The notes: generated by a model not told the origin, from the letters alone. Positions 38,160 to 47,403 are shown, counted from the stretch's first letter. The stretch is DNA of 64,000 bases from Parabacteroides sp. PM6-13 (GCF_029892605.1 NZ_JARXWF010000007.1:142224-206223), one strand, 5' to 3'. A program made the numbers and translations.

Positions 38160-38429
38160 TCAACAATCAGTATACTGAGGGGAAGTGCCTGATTTCCATT
38201 CACAATCTCCACATCTCATAAAATCTTTTGTGTCTTCATACCAATCGTTATCATATTCATAAGCGGCTTTGCCACATTTGCCTCCACCACCTTCATTTCT
38301 TGCCAACGCCTCCACATTAGCCAGTCCCAGTTCAGATAGAATGACCTTGTTCTCATTCTGATAACTATTCCACCCTGCCGTAGCAGCAATCGCAACAAGC
38401 ATTACAGTGCTTAAAATTTTCTTTTTCAT
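38160..38429 (-). CDS. NVEALA-family secreted small peptide
   Basis: 89 residues. A signal-like start (MKKKILSTVMLVAIAATAGW) leads to LSELGLANVEALARNE with the exact NVEALA motif at 38-43, a GGGG stretch at 47-50, and a short tail with four cysteines (52, 73, 76, 89). This matches the Bacteroidales NVEALA family, whose members are small exported proteins often next to BF3164-type lipoproteins, as here. The conserved leader plus Gly run plus Cys-rich tail looks like a precursor cut to release a disulfide-bonded peptide; that is inference. Confidence 0.85.
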   Translation of the reverse strand: MKKKILSTVMLVAIAATAGWNSYQNENKVILSELGLANVEALARNEGGGGKCGKAAYEYDNDWYEDTKDFMRCGDCEWKSGTSPQYTDC

Positions 38430-38643
38430 AATCTTAATTATTAAGATGTTATTAATTTAATCCTTATCCATAACCTCACCTACTTTCCTTCCGCGGATTA
38501 TGGGTTACGTCGTAAACACATGCCTTACTCACTTTTAGAAAGTGTACAAGGTTTGTATATAGGACGCCTGACTTTTGCCCTTTCAGCATTTCTAAGTATC
38601 TTTTCATAAGATAGGATGCGCCTCAACATAACTCAAGCAAGCT

Positions 38644-38673
38644 TGGTTCTGTGTTCAGCTTTCACTATCTTTG
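38644..38673 (+). promoter_or_regulatory. Orphan promoter on the plus strand
   Basis: TTG at 38644-38646, exactly 19 nt, then TATCTTTG at 38666-38673: a full Bacteroidetes promoter match with no protein-coding frame behind it. See the candidate small RNA. Confidence 0.6.
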
Positions 38674-38678
38674 TTCTT

Positions 38679-38768
38679 CATAAGCTTCCTCCTTTCTTTA
38701 AAAGGGCAGGTTGTGGGGAGATTGCTACTATAGTATCAAGCAGTAGAGCAATCTCCCTTTCTTTTTTT
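38679..38768 (+). ncRNA. Candidate small RNA
   Basis: About 90 nt bounded by a full promoter match and a strong terminator: GGGAGATTGC pairs with GCAATCTCCC, followed by a T-rich tail ending near 38768. No ATG lies between. It lies in the gap upstream of the minus-strand NVEALA gene. It matches no RNA family I know. Confidence 0.45.
38718..38768 (+). terminator. Terminator of the candidate small RNA
   Basis: Ten perfect base pairs GGGAGATTGC/GCAATCTCCC enclosing a 25-nt loop with an inner pairing, then CTTTCTTTTTTT. Confidence 0.65.
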
Positions 38769-38777
38769 CCTGTTCCC

Positions 38778-38893
38778 TAATTATACTTTAATTCATTCAC
38801 TCTATACTTTGTGTGCCTTTGTGTTACTTTGTGGTGAATAATACCACAATGAGTTTTTTTACCGCGAAGTATCTCTAAGGCGCACTAAGTTTC
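38778..38893. repeat. Palindromic intergenic repeat, copy 3
   Basis: Third copy of the ~100-bp palindrome, here with an extra ATTC unit in the CTTTAATTCACTC lead-in shared with copy 1. Confidence 0.75.
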
Positions 38894-39039
38894 TTTTTCA
38901 CAATAACATTGTTTTTAATTTTTCAGTAAATGAAAAGAACATACATGTAAATTCCAAAAATATTTACTGAGATTTTACTGAGAAATGATCTTCTCAGCAA
39001 AATCTCAGTAAAAAAGATTATTTTTTCCATTGAAACAAG

Positions 39040-39586
39040 GTGGTGCGACGTGTGAAAATGTATCAGAAGGTAGGTATTCCTATTATTATTCTTTCTCTAA
39101 TCTGCGGAATAAATATGCTCTTTTTATATGAAAGAGCGCTACAACATGGGGATACTTCCCTTTTTTATCAGGAGAAAATACAGCAATTATTTGAAAAAGC
39201 TATTCAAGACGACTTGGAGGAACGGGCAAAAAGTTTTCCTCGTCTCTTTGTAGCTCAACCTGGCAACTCTTCATCCAAAGAGAAAACCATCATGTGCATG
39301 AAAAATCCGAAACTTAACAAATACCAAAATACATTGTTTAATTATTAACCTATAATACCGGTTGTTCTTTTGCTATGGATAACGATGATGGCACCGATTT
39401 AACATTCGAACAAATATATCATAATATATCACCTGTCAGAATCAGGACAATCAGAATTGGCAGGATAATTATGGCTTTCATCCTGTTCATTTTGAAAATC
39501 CTCTGAATACTGATTCGTCCGGTGAATGTGTCTTTTTTGCGATATATGATTGGGCAGGGAATAGGAGAATGTTTTCCAAAACTTGA
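39040..39586 (+). pseudogene. Decayed gene with an N-terminal membrane anchor
   Basis: The first frame (39040-39348, 102 codons) has a membrane helix (IPIIILSLICGINMLFLYE) and a helical stretch EKIQQLFEKAIQDDLEERAK. After its stop, an out-of-phase stretch at 39425-39586 still reads like protein (NYGFHPVHFENPL ... CVFFAIYDWAGNRR) but has no start. The first part resembles, from memory, the N-terminus of membrane-anchored regulators found near BF3164-type lipoproteins. I read the region as remnants of one or two genes; identity is uncertain. Confidence 0.4.
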
Positions 39587-39670
39587 AGAACCAAGGTGAT
39601 ACGGTGGAAAACCGGATGCCTATGGCAGTCCTTTATCAGTGGTTTATTTTTTATACTGCCGAATGATTGC

Positions 39671-39678
39671 TACATTTG
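39671..39678 (+). promoter_or_regulatory. -7 element that fixes the start of the Sua5/YrdC gene
   Basis: TACATTTG fits TAnnTTTG. Transcription would begin near 39684, so the upstream in-frame starts at 39639 and 39663 cannot be used and the ATG at 39696 is the start. Confidence 0.55.
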
Positions 39679-39695
39679 CGCAAATATTGCGAGGT

Positions 39696-40256
39696 ATGAC
39701 AGAAGACATTAAAAAGGCTTGCGAGGTGATGCAGGCCGGTGGGTTAATCCTTTATCCGACAGATACAATCTGGGGAATTGGGTGTGATGCGACAAACGAT
39801 GAAGCCGTACAAAAAGTGTACGCCTTGAAACGTCGTATGGACCAAAAGGCCATGCTGGTGTTGCTGGATAATCCGGTGAAGTTGGAAACCTACGTGACGG
39901 AGGTGCCTGATGTGGCCTGGCAATTGATCGATGTGGCGGATAAGCCATTGACTATCATCTATTCGAATGCCCGTAATCTATCGCCTAAATTGCTGGCGGA
40001 GGATGGTAGCCTTGGGATTCGCATAACACAGGAAGAGTTCTCGCGCCGCCTCTGCGAACGATTCCGCAAGCCGCTGGTGTCGACCTCTGCCAATGTGAGT
40101 GGAGAAAAATCACCGGCTAACTTCTCTGAAATATCAGAAATTATTAAAAATGGCGTTGATTATATAGTCGGCTACCGGCAGGATGACCTGCGGCAGGCTC
40201 AGCCTTCCAATATTATTAAATTGGGAGCAGGCGGGGAGGTAAAGATTATCAGATAA
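39696..40256 (+). CDS. L-threonylcarbamoyladenylate synthase (Sua5/YrdC/YciO family)
   Basis: Makes threonylcarbamoyl-AMP from threonine, bicarbonate and ATP for the t6A37 modification of ANN-decoding tRNAs. 186 residues, single YrdC-like domain. Seen: GGLILYPTDTIWGIGCD near the N-terminus, KRRMDQKAMLVLLD, the LGIRITQ strand and STSANVSGEKSP near 145. It lacks the extra Sua5 C-terminal domain. First gene of a five-gene run (4-bp gap to the next). Confidence 0.88.
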   Translation: MTEDIKKACEVMQAGGLILYPTDTIWGIGCDATNDEAVQKVYALKRRMDQKAMLVLLDNPVKLETYVTEVPDVAWQLIDVADKPLTIIYSNARNLSPKLLAEDGSLGIRITQEEFSRRLCERFRKPLVSTSANVSGEKSPANFSEISEIIKNGVDYIVGYRQDDLRQAQPSNIIKLGAGGEVKIIR

Positions 40257-40260
40257 AACG

Positions 40261-41661
40261 ATGAATAAGAAAAGACAGTTGCGTAAATACCTTATAGCAG
40301 ACTTTGTGGCCGCGTCGATCGTTTGGCTGCTGTTCAATCTGTTGCGTTATTACGAAGTCGCAGCTTTCCTCGGATTCACTTCGCTGGAGTCTTATTTGTT
40401 GTCGTTTCAGGTATTGAAAGGGCAGTTGTTGGTGCCGCTATTTTGGATCGTATTATATTATTTCTCCGGTTACTACAATAAGCCATTGGGCAAATCCCGT
40501 TTGACGGAGTTTTTCTCTACCTTTATTACAGTGGGGCTTGGAGTGATTTTTGTCTTTTTCGTGATTGTACTGAATGACCTGCCCCGTTCTTTCGAGATCT
40601 ACTACGAATTGTTTTTCACCCTGTTAGGATTGCAGTTTGTCTTAACCTATATTCCTCGTTTATGTATCACGCAACAGGCGTTGAACCGAGTGAAACGAAG
40701 GGAAGGTAGTTTATGTGTCTTGATTATCGGCTCCGGCAAAAAGGCAGAGCGGACAGGGGAGGCGCTCTTTCGGTTAGGCTATACCATTACAGGCTATGTG
40801 GCGGAAAATGAAAAGGAGGCTTCTGTTGTAACGTCCGAAGTTCTTCTGGGGCGTTTGGAACAATTGCCCGACATACTGGCCAATAACCGGGTAGACGAGT
40901 TGATTGTCGCGCTGGAAACGGAAGATGTCGAGGAGCAGTTGCCGATCATTTATTCCTTATATAAATATAAACGTCCGATAAAAGTGTTGGCGGACAACAG
41001 CAATATGCTTGCCAAGGTGAACATCAAGACCATTCATGGTATTCCCCTGGTAGATCTGACCGATAATAATTTCTCGGAAGCGGAAAAGAATATCAAGCTT
41101 TTTCTGGATAAGGTGATTTCGCTTCTGGCGCTCGTTTTGCTTTCTCCGGTATTTTTGTATATCGCTTACCGGGTGAAGCGAGATTCCAAAGGTCCGGTCT
41201 TTTTCCGGCAGGAGCGGATCGGGTATATGGGCAAGCCGTTTATGATCTGTAAGTTCCGAACCATGTATGTGGGGGCGGAGGAACATGGACCGCTGCTTTC
41301 GGCGGAGAACGACCCGCGCATAACGCCGTTTGGGCAAACGATGCGTAAGTATCGCCTGGATGAGCTTCCCCAGTTCTGGAACGTATTGAAAGGAGATATG
41401 TCGCTGGTAGGACCTCGTCCGGAGCGACGTTATTATATCGATCAGATCGTGAAGCGAGCACCCTATTATTATCTGTTGCATAATGTGCGTCCGGGCATCA
41501 CCTCGCTGGGCATGGTGAAATATGGGTATGCCATCGATGTGGATCAGATGATCGAGCGTTTACAATATGATATACTCTACTACGAAAATATGTCGTTGGT
41601 ATTAGACATGACAATCTTGATTTATACGATTAAAACAGTTATTACAGGCAAAGGTATTTGA
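40261..41661 (+). CDS. Polyprenyl-phosphate hexose-1-phosphate transferase (exopolysaccharide initiation)
   Basis: Inner-membrane enzyme that loads the first sugar phosphate onto undecaprenyl phosphate for surface polysaccharide. 466 residues: four or five N-terminal helices, a Rossmann-like middle (IIGSGKKAERTG, about 155-165), one more helix (about 280-300), and the catalytic bacterial sugar transferase domain with FFRQERIG, CKFRTMY, DELPQFWNVLKGDMSLVGPRPE. A stand-alone copy away from any polysaccharide cluster in this window. The sugar cannot be predicted. Confidence 0.9.
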   Translation: MNKKRQLRKYLIADFVAASIVWLLFNLLRYYEVAAFLGFTSLESYLLSFQVLKGQLLVPLFWIVLYYFSGYYNKPLGKSRLTEFFSTFITVGLGVIFVFFVIVLNDLPRSFEIYYELFFTLLGLQFVLTYIPRLCITQQALNRVKRREGSLCVLIIGSGKKAERTGEALFRLGYTITGYVAENEKEASVVTSEVLLGRLEQLPDILANNRVDELIVALETEDVEEQLPIIYSLYKYKRPIKVLADNSNMLAKVNIKTIHGIPLVDLTDNNFSEAEKNIKLFLDKVISLLALVLLSPVFLYIAYRVKRDSKGPVFFRQERIGYMGKPFMICKFRTMYVGAEEHGPLLSAENDPRITPFGQTMRKYRLDELPQFWNVLKGDMSLVGPRPERRYYIDQIVKRAPYYYLLHNVRPGITSLGMVKYGYAIDVDQMIERLQYDILYYENMSLVLDMTILIYTIKTVITGKGI

Positions 41662-41663
41662 CA

Positions 41664-43448
41664 ATGGAACAAAAAGGATGGTTTTATAGGTTTATATTAT
41701 GGCGGGAGAATCATATTAAGGAGAAGCATTTTATCCTTATCCTGAGTTTTATTGTGGGTTTACTGACTGCCGCCGCGGCTATTACCCTCAAGAACCTGAT
41801 TCATTGGATACAGCATCTTTTATTAGGTAACTTCGACCTGGACGGGGGTAGCTTATTGTATCTGCTTTATCCGGTGGTTGGTATTCTGTTGGCGGGTTTG
41901 TTTGTGAAGTATATTGTTCGTGACGATATCAGCCACGGGGTAACCAAGATATTGTATGCCATTTCGCAACGCAAAAGCCGGATCAAACCGCATAACGTCT
42001 GGTCGTCGCTGGTGGCCAGTTCGGTGACCATCGGTTTTGGTGGATCGGTAGGGGCGGAGGCACCTATTGTGTTGACCGGTGCGGCGATTGGTTCCAACCT
42101 GGGACGTCTTTTCAAAATGGAGCAAAAGACGCTGATGCTGTTGGTGGGATGTGGCGCGGCAGGTGCCATTGCCGGGATCTTTAAAGCGCCGATTGCCGGA
42201 TTGGTATTCGTGATCGAGGTCTTGTTGCTCGACCTGACGATGACCTCTATCATGCCGCTACTGATCACCTCGGTGACGGCAGCGACTGTCTCCTATATCT
42301 TTACGGGAACAGAGGCTATGTTTAAGTTCTCTCAGACGGAGGTGTTTGAGATGGCGCGTATCCCGTATGTATTATTGTTGGGTGTGTTCTGCGGATTGGT
42401 ATCCCTCTATTTCACCCGGGTGATGAATAAGATTGAAGGATTCTACCGCCGACTTGGCAACTACTGGAAGAAGTTTATTATTGCGGGCGTCATGCTGAGT
42501 GTGTTGATCTACCTGCTTCCGCCATTGTACGGGGAAGGCTATGATACGATTGGTTCTCTGTTGAATGGACAGTTCTCTAATATTATGGAGCGAAGTCTGT
42601 TCTATCGATGGGACGGAAATTATTGGGGTATCCTGGTTTTCCTCTCTTTTATCCTGTTGACCAAAGTATTTGCTTCGAGCGCGACAAACGCGGGAGGGGG
42701 TTGCGGAGGAATATTTGCACCCAGTCTTTTCCTTGGTTGTATCGCCGGTTTTGTATTCGCGCATACGTCGAATTATTTTGACTTCACCACCTATGTTTCG
42801 GAGAAGAATTTTGCTTTGTTGGGCATGGCAGGTGTGATGTCTGCTGTGATGCATGCTCCATTGACCGGTGTTTTCCTTATTGCCGAATTGACCGGGGGAT
42901 ACGATCTGTTCCTTCCGCTGATGATTGTCTCTATCGGTTCCTATCTGACCATTCTGATGTTCGAACCGCATAGTATCTATTCCATGCGTTTGGCGCAGAA
43001 GGGGGAACTGCTGACCCATCACAAAGACAAGGCGGTACTTACGCTTTTGAACCGCGACGAGGTGATCGAGAAGGATTTCCAGCCGGTACATCCGGAAATG
43101 TCATTGGGCGAAGTGGTGAAGGTTATTGCCAAAAGTAGCCGTAATGTCTTCCCGGTGATCGATCAGAAAGGGCTGTTCTTAGGCATGGTTCTGTTGGATA
43201 ATATACGCAATATCATGTTCCGCCCGGAACTCTACAACCGCTTCCATGTGGAGAAATTCATGGTTTCTCCGCCGGCTAAGATCGTGATCAATATGCCCAT
43301 GGAACAAATCATGAAGATATTCGACGACACCAAGGCCTGGAACCTCCCGGTGGTCGATGAAAAGGGGCATTATGTAGGCTTTATGTCTAAATCGAAGATA
43401 TTTAACTCCTACCGGGAGGTCTTAGTGGATAACTTTTCAGAAGATTGA
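41664..43448 (+). CDS. ClC-family chloride channel/transporter with CBS domains
   Basis: Inner-membrane anion transporter, about 594 residues. The ClC selectivity motifs are recognisable: GFGGSVGAEAPI (GREGP equivalent; the gating Glu is kept), GIFKAPIAGL, and GGGCGGIFAPSLFLG (GxFxP). About 10-12 helices occupy residues 15-430; two CBS domains follow (about 465-590), which in relatives bind nucleotides. The ATG at 41664 is chosen; a TTG at 41658 overlaps the previous stop. Its stop overlaps the fmt start. Confidence 0.9.
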   Translation: MEQKGWFYRFILWRENHIKEKHFILILSFIVGLLTAAAAITLKNLIHWIQHLLLGNFDLDGGSLLYLLYPVVGILLAGLFVKYIVRDDISHGVTKILYAISQRKSRIKPHNVWSSLVASSVTIGFGGSVGAEAPIVLTGAAIGSNLGRLFKMEQKTLMLLVGCGAAGAIAGIFKAPIAGLVFVIEVLLLDLTMTSIMPLLITSVTAATVSYIFTGTEAMFKFSQTEVFEMARIPYVLLLGVFCGLVSLYFTRVMNKIEGFYRRLGNYWKKFIIAGVMLSVLIYLLPPLYGEGYDTIGSLLNGQFSNIMERSLFYRWDGNYWGILVFLSFILLTKVFASSATNAGGGCGGIFAPSLFLGCIAGFVFAHTSNYFDFTTYVSEKNFALLGMAGVMSAVMHAPLTGVFLIAELTGGYDLFLPLMIVSIGSYLTILMFEPHSIYSMRLAQKGELLTHHKDKAVLTLLNRDEVIEKDFQPVHPEMSLGEVVKVIAKSSRNVFPVIDQKGLFLGMVLLDNIRNIMFRPELYNRFHVEKFMVSPPAKIVINMPMEQIMKIFDDTKAWNLPVVDEKGHYVGFMSKSKIFNSYREVLVDNFSED

Positions 43449-44425
43449 TGATGAAGAAAGAGAATTTGCGTATTGTGTATATGGGTACGCCGGAGTTTGC
43501 TGTGGAAAGCCTGCGTGCTTTGGTAGAAGGTGGCTATAACGTTGTGGGCGTTGTGACTATGCCTGATAAGCCTATCGGGCGGCATGGTAGCGTTTTGCAG
43601 TCGAGTGCGGTCAAACAATATGCGGAATCGGTAGGTTTGCCGGTGCTTCAGCCGGTGAAGTTGAAGGATGAAGGTTTCCTGGCCGACCTGCGCGCGTTGC
43701 AGGCCGACCTACAGATCGTGGTTGCCTTCCGGATGCTTCCCGAAGTGGTGTGGAATATGCCGCGCTTCGGTACGTTCAACCTGCATGGCTCGCTGTTGCC
43801 TCAATACCGGGGTGCTGCGCCGATCAATTGGGCGATTATCAATGGAGAAACGGAAACAGGCGTGACTACTTTCTTTCTTACGCATGAGATCGATACGGGG
43901 AAGATCATTAAACAGGCGAAAATTCCTGTTCAGGACAGCGATAATGTGGGTGATATCCATGATAAACTGATGGCTTTAGGCGCCGGATTGGTCGTTGAAA
44001 CCGTTGATTTGTTATTGAATGATGCCATAGACGCTATTCCTCAAGAGACATTCTATACCGATCCTGCTACACTTCGTCCGGCTCCCAAATTGGATAAAGA
44101 GGTATGTCGCATCGACTGGAACCAGCCACTCAAGCGGATATATGACTTTATCCGTGGTCTCTCTCCCTATCCGGCAGCTTGGGCTGAACTGGTGCCGGCA
44201 GAAGGAAAGCCGCAGGCACTGAAGATCTATGAAACAGAAAAGATCGTGAAAGCGCATACCGATGAGATCGGAACCATCCTTTCCGATGGCAAAAGTTATA
44301 TCGATGTGGCCGTTTCCGGTGGTTATCTTAGGCTGTTATCTCTGCAACTGGCCGGAAAAAAGCGGATGAACGCCCGCGATTTCCTGAATGGCTTCAAGCA
44401 AATAAATCATTGTAAACTGATCTGA
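43448..44425 (+). CDS. fmt: Methionyl-tRNA formyltransferase
   Basis: Formylates Met-tRNAfMet for translation initiation using 10-formyl-THF. About 325 residues with the N-terminal Rossmann domain (RIVYMGTPEFAVESL), the catalytic block FNLHGSLLPQYRGAAPINWAI (Asn, His) and later THEIDTGKI (Asp), and a C-terminal OB-like tRNA-binding domain. Two consecutive ATGs at 43448 and 43451 are both possible starts; the first overlaps the ClC stop (TGATG), a sign of translational coupling. Confidence 0.95.
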   Translation: MMKKENLRIVYMGTPEFAVESLRALVEGGYNVVGVVTMPDKPIGRHGSVLQSSAVKQYAESVGLPVLQPVKLKDEGFLADLRALQADLQIVVAFRMLPEVVWNMPRFGTFNLHGSLLPQYRGAAPINWAIINGETETGVTTFFLTHEIDTGKIIKQAKIPVQDSDNVGDIHDKLMALGAGLVVETVDLLLNDAIDAIPQETFYTDPATLRPAPKLDKEVCRIDWNQPLKRIYDFIRGLSPYPAAWAELVPAEGKPQALKIYETEKIVKAHTDEIGTILSDGKSYIDVAVSGGYLRLLSLQLAGKKRMNARDFLNGFKQINHCKLI

Positions 44426-44802
44426 TGAATCCGGTCAGGCGATCTGTTTATATTGCTTTGGGTACCCTTTTCCTTGGGTTGGGTACTTTGGGTGTTTTTC
44501 TTCCGGTGCTTCCCACCACACCTTTCTGGCTGCTTACCTGCTGGTTCTATATCCGCAGTTCGGACAAACTCTATCGCCGGGTGATGGCCAACCGTTATTT
44601 TGGTACCTACGTCAAGGCCTATATGGAAGACAAGTCCATACCCTTGCGGGGAAAAGTGCTTTCGCTCGTGGTGATGTGGGTGTCGATGATTTGTACGGTC
44701 GTCTTTTTTGTGCCGCTGATGTGGGTACGCATCCTGTTGATCCTCATAGCTATCGGGGTCACTATCCATATACTTTCTTTTCCTACCCGAAAAAGAGAGT
44801 AG
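44425..44802 (+). CDS. YbaN-family (DUF454) inner-membrane protein
   Basis: 125 residues, three or four hydrophobic helices. The N-terminal signature LGTLGVFLPVLPTTPFWLL and the following CWFYIRSSDKLYRR match the DUF454 family (E. coli YbaN). The function is unknown. It overlaps the fmt stop codon and closes the operon. Confidence 0.85.
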   Translation: MNPVRRSVYIALGTLFLGLGTLGVFLPVLPTTPFWLLTCWFYIRSSDKLYRRVMANRYFGTYVKAYMEDKSIPLRGKVLSLVVMWVSMICTVVFFVPLMWVRILLILIAIGVTIHILSFPTRKRE

Positions 44803-44862
44803 GGTTTTCAATAAATGAACGTTTTTATCGTTTTATTTGTATCAGATTAAAATGAGATATAC

Positions 44863-45939
44863 ATGAGACGAACTTTTACCCTGCTTTTATTTCTTATCGT
44901 TTTGATTTATGCCCGCGAAGGCTATAAAACATGGTGTTCGGCTTGGGAGGTTGAACCGGCTCTGTGCGGTGCTTTGTCGGATATAGCCGGCGAAGTGAAG
45001 GCGATCCCCCTGCAACACGCCCATGGAAAGGCGATCGATAGTGCCCGGCAGGTGCGGCAGGATAGGGGTAACCTGTTCTTTATCAGCGAGCAGGTGCTTT
45101 ATCGCTATACCAATCATGGTGAGTTTGTCTGTGCGATTACCGATCCTGCTCAGATGGATCCCCGCATGTATGTGGTCGATCCAGTGCGAGAGGAATTGAT
45201 TGTCTTCGGAAACAGAGATGATGTCTATTATTATGATTATAACGGGCAATTGCTCGATAAACGAAAAATGGACGACGACGGACAGCCCTATCGCCGGATT
45301 CTTTCGGTTAATTGGTCTCAGAACCATCTGTTGTCGATCGAAGAAAATAGCTATACCAACCCGGATACCGGCGAGGTAAATGTGAAAAAAGAGGTGGTGA
45401 CCTACGACCGCGATCTGCAACGACTGGATGCCAGAACGCTTTGTGCGGTGGATCTGGGGCGTCCGAGTTTTTTGTTGGAACTGATCGATCCGCAATTATG
45501 TGTCGATCCGGACACAGGCCGCCTGGTGGTGTATAGTCCGTCGATAGATCCGGGTTATTTGCCGTCGGACACGGCCTATCTGGAGAACAACTGGCGTACG
45601 GAGTTGATGGTGGCTTCGGTAGGTGGATCCGTGCCGGTTGTGCCGGTTCGTCGGGCGGGACGCTTCTGGCTCTCTTCTCTATATGATGCCCGTGGCGATG
45701 AAGAGAATCCCGCCGGTTATACCTTCTATGCTGATCCTGCCCGGCACGAATCTAAGACCGTAGCGGGAGGTATGCAGGATGATTTCTATGATACGGGGCG
45801 TGTTCACCTGGAACCCATGGACGTTTCCCACCGTTCTTTCTGTTACGCGCAATCGGGTGAGGCGGTAAAAAAACTATTCCCGGAAGGATCGCCTGCCGGG
45901 AACACGGTTGTTTTTATCGTACAAATGAAAGAGGCCTAA
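44863..45939 (+). CDS. Propeller-like exported protein, function unknown
   Basis: 358 residues with one N-terminal hydrophobic segment (TLLLFLIVLIYAR) that could be a signal anchor. Repeated beta-strand patterns such as VYYYDYNGQLLDKRKM and VVTYDRDLQRLD hint at a beta-propeller similar to the 6-bladed lipoproteins, but the typical PLE and GPEE motifs are missing. I do not recognise a defined family. It ends 4 bp into the convergent helicase gene. Confidence 0.6.
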   Translation: MRRTFTLLLFLIVLIYAREGYKTWCSAWEVEPALCGALSDIAGEVKAIPLQHAHGKAIDSARQVRQDRGNLFFISEQVLYRYTNHGEFVCAITDPAQMDPRMYVVDPVREELIVFGNRDDVYYYDYNGQLLDKRKMDDDGQPYRRILSVNWSQNHLLSIEENSYTNPDTGEVNVKKEVVTYDRDLQRLDARTLCAVDLGRPSFLLELIDPQLCVDPDTGRLVVYSPSIDPGYLPSDTAYLENNWRTELMVASVGGSVPVVPVRRAGRFWLSSLYDARGDEENPAGYTFYADPARHESKTVAGGMQDDFYDTGRVHLEPMDVSHRSFCYAQSGEAVKKLFPEGSPAGNTVVFIVQMKEA

Positions 45940-47195
45940 GCTTTACGGGCGTTTCTCGGACGGTTGAATCCTTTGCGTCCGCCACCACCAGCACCCTTGC
46001 CGGATGAGGGACGCTTGCCACGACGTTGAATATATTTTTCCGGTTCATACAAAGGCGCTTCTCCCAGAGAGGGATCAACCGGTATTTTATAGATGTCTTT
46101 TTCGAGGAACTTTTCGATGCGCTTGAATGCTGCCTGTTCTTCTACGGCCACAAAGGTGATGGCCAAGCCTTTCCCGTCGGTGCCACGTGCCGTACGTCCG
46201 ATGCGGTGCACATAATCTTCCGGATCGTGGGGGATGTCGTAGTTGATGACCAGTTTGATATCGTTTATGTCGATCCCGCGCGACACCACGTCGGTAGCTA
46301 CCAGGATATCGATACGTCCGTTTTTGAATTCCCGCATCACCTCCTCACGCTGCGACTGCTCCAGGTCGGAGTGCATGGCGGCGATATTGAATTTCATTCG
46401 TTTCAGAGTGGAAGCTAATTCCTTCACCTTCATTTTTGAGGAGGAGAAAATAATAACACGCTGCGGACGGCTTTCCGAAAAGAGCTTTTCGACGATCTTC
46501 AGTTTCTGAGGCTCGTAGCAGATATAGGCCGTTTGCATAATGGATTCGGGTGGACGGGAGATGGCGATCTTCACCTCTTCCGGATCTTTCAGGATGGTTT
46601 TGGCCAGTGTCCTGATCTTGGGAGGCATGGTGGCTGAAAACATAATCACCTGGCAGGAGGGAGGCAATTGCTTATAGATGTGCATAATGTCGTCGTAGAA
46701 TCCCATATCGAGCATCCGGTCGGCTTCGTCCAGGATGAAGAAGGAGGTCTGCGAGAGATCTACCGTGCCCAGCTTGAGGTGCGAAAGCAGACGTCCCGGT
46801 GTCGCGATGACAATATCCGCGCCCATCTCCATGCCTCGTTTTTGTTGCTCCCACGCGATGCCATCGGTACCGCCGTAGACAGCTACCGCAGAGACGGGAA
46901 TGAAATAGGAGAAACCTTCGATCTGTTGATCGATTTGTTGCGCCAATTCGCGGGTGGGCGCCATAATGACTGCGTTCACAGCATTGCCGGGATACCCGCC
47001 TTTGCTGAGTTCGTTGATAACCGGCAAAACATACGCCGCCGTTTTCCCTGTTCCCGTTTGGGCGCAGGCAATCAAATCTTTCCCTTCTAAAATAAGTGGT
47101 ATTGTCAGTTCCTGTACCGGAGTCGTTTCTGCAAAATTCATTGCGTCGAGACCATCCAGGATCTCATCCTCCAGCATCAATTCGTCAAATCTCAT
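45936..47195 (-). CDS. DEAD-box RNA helicase (RhlE-like)
   Basis: ATP-dependent RNA helicase of 419 residues acting in RNA remodelling and ribosome assembly. Seen: Q motif region, AQTGTGKTAAY (motif I), PTRELAQQ (Ia), ILDEADRMLD (II), FSATMP (III), and HRIGRTARG (VI). The tail is basic and Gly-rich (GKRPSSGKGAGGGGRKG), as in RhlE-type proteins, and may bind RNA. Own promoter upstream. Confidence 0.93.
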   Translation of the reverse strand: MRFDELMLEDEILDGLDAMNFAETTPVQELTIPLILEGKDLIACAQTGTGKTAAYVLPVINELSKGGYPGNAVNAVIMAPTRELAQQIDQQIEGFSYFIPVSAVAVYGGTDGIAWEQQKRGMEMGADIVIATPGRLLSHLKLGTVDLSQTSFFILDEADRMLDMGFYDDIMHIYKQLPPSCQVIMFSATMPPKIRTLAKTILKDPEEVKIAISRPPESIMQTAYICYEPQKLKIVEKLFSESRPQRVIIFSSSKMKVKELASTLKRMKFNIAAMHSDLEQSQREEVMREFKNGRIDILVATDVVSRGIDINDIKLVINYDIPHDPEDYVHRIGRTARGTDGKGLAITFVAVEEQAAFKRIEKFLEKDIYKIPVDPSLGEAPLYEPEKYIQRRGKRPSSGKGAGGGGRKGFNRPRNARKA

Positions 47196-47218
47196 ACGGT
47201 ATATAGCCTAATTTCCTA

Positions 47219-47226
47219 CAAAGATA
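47219..47226 (-). promoter_or_regulatory. -7 promoter element for the DEAD-box helicase
   Basis: Minus-strand TATCTTTG, 23 nt before the start at 47195. Confidence 0.55.
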
Positions 47227-47403
47227 GTGTCAAAGAAACGATTTTATGTCATTTTGATGAACAAAAATATAAATACCACCTATCGGAGGTCAAAAGCAAA
47301 TTGCATTTTGCCTCTTCGAAAGTTTTCTCTTTTTTTGTTGGCTGTTTGAGAATAATGGAATACCTTTATACTTTATTTGAAATTGAAGTAAAAGGGGTGT
47401 GAT

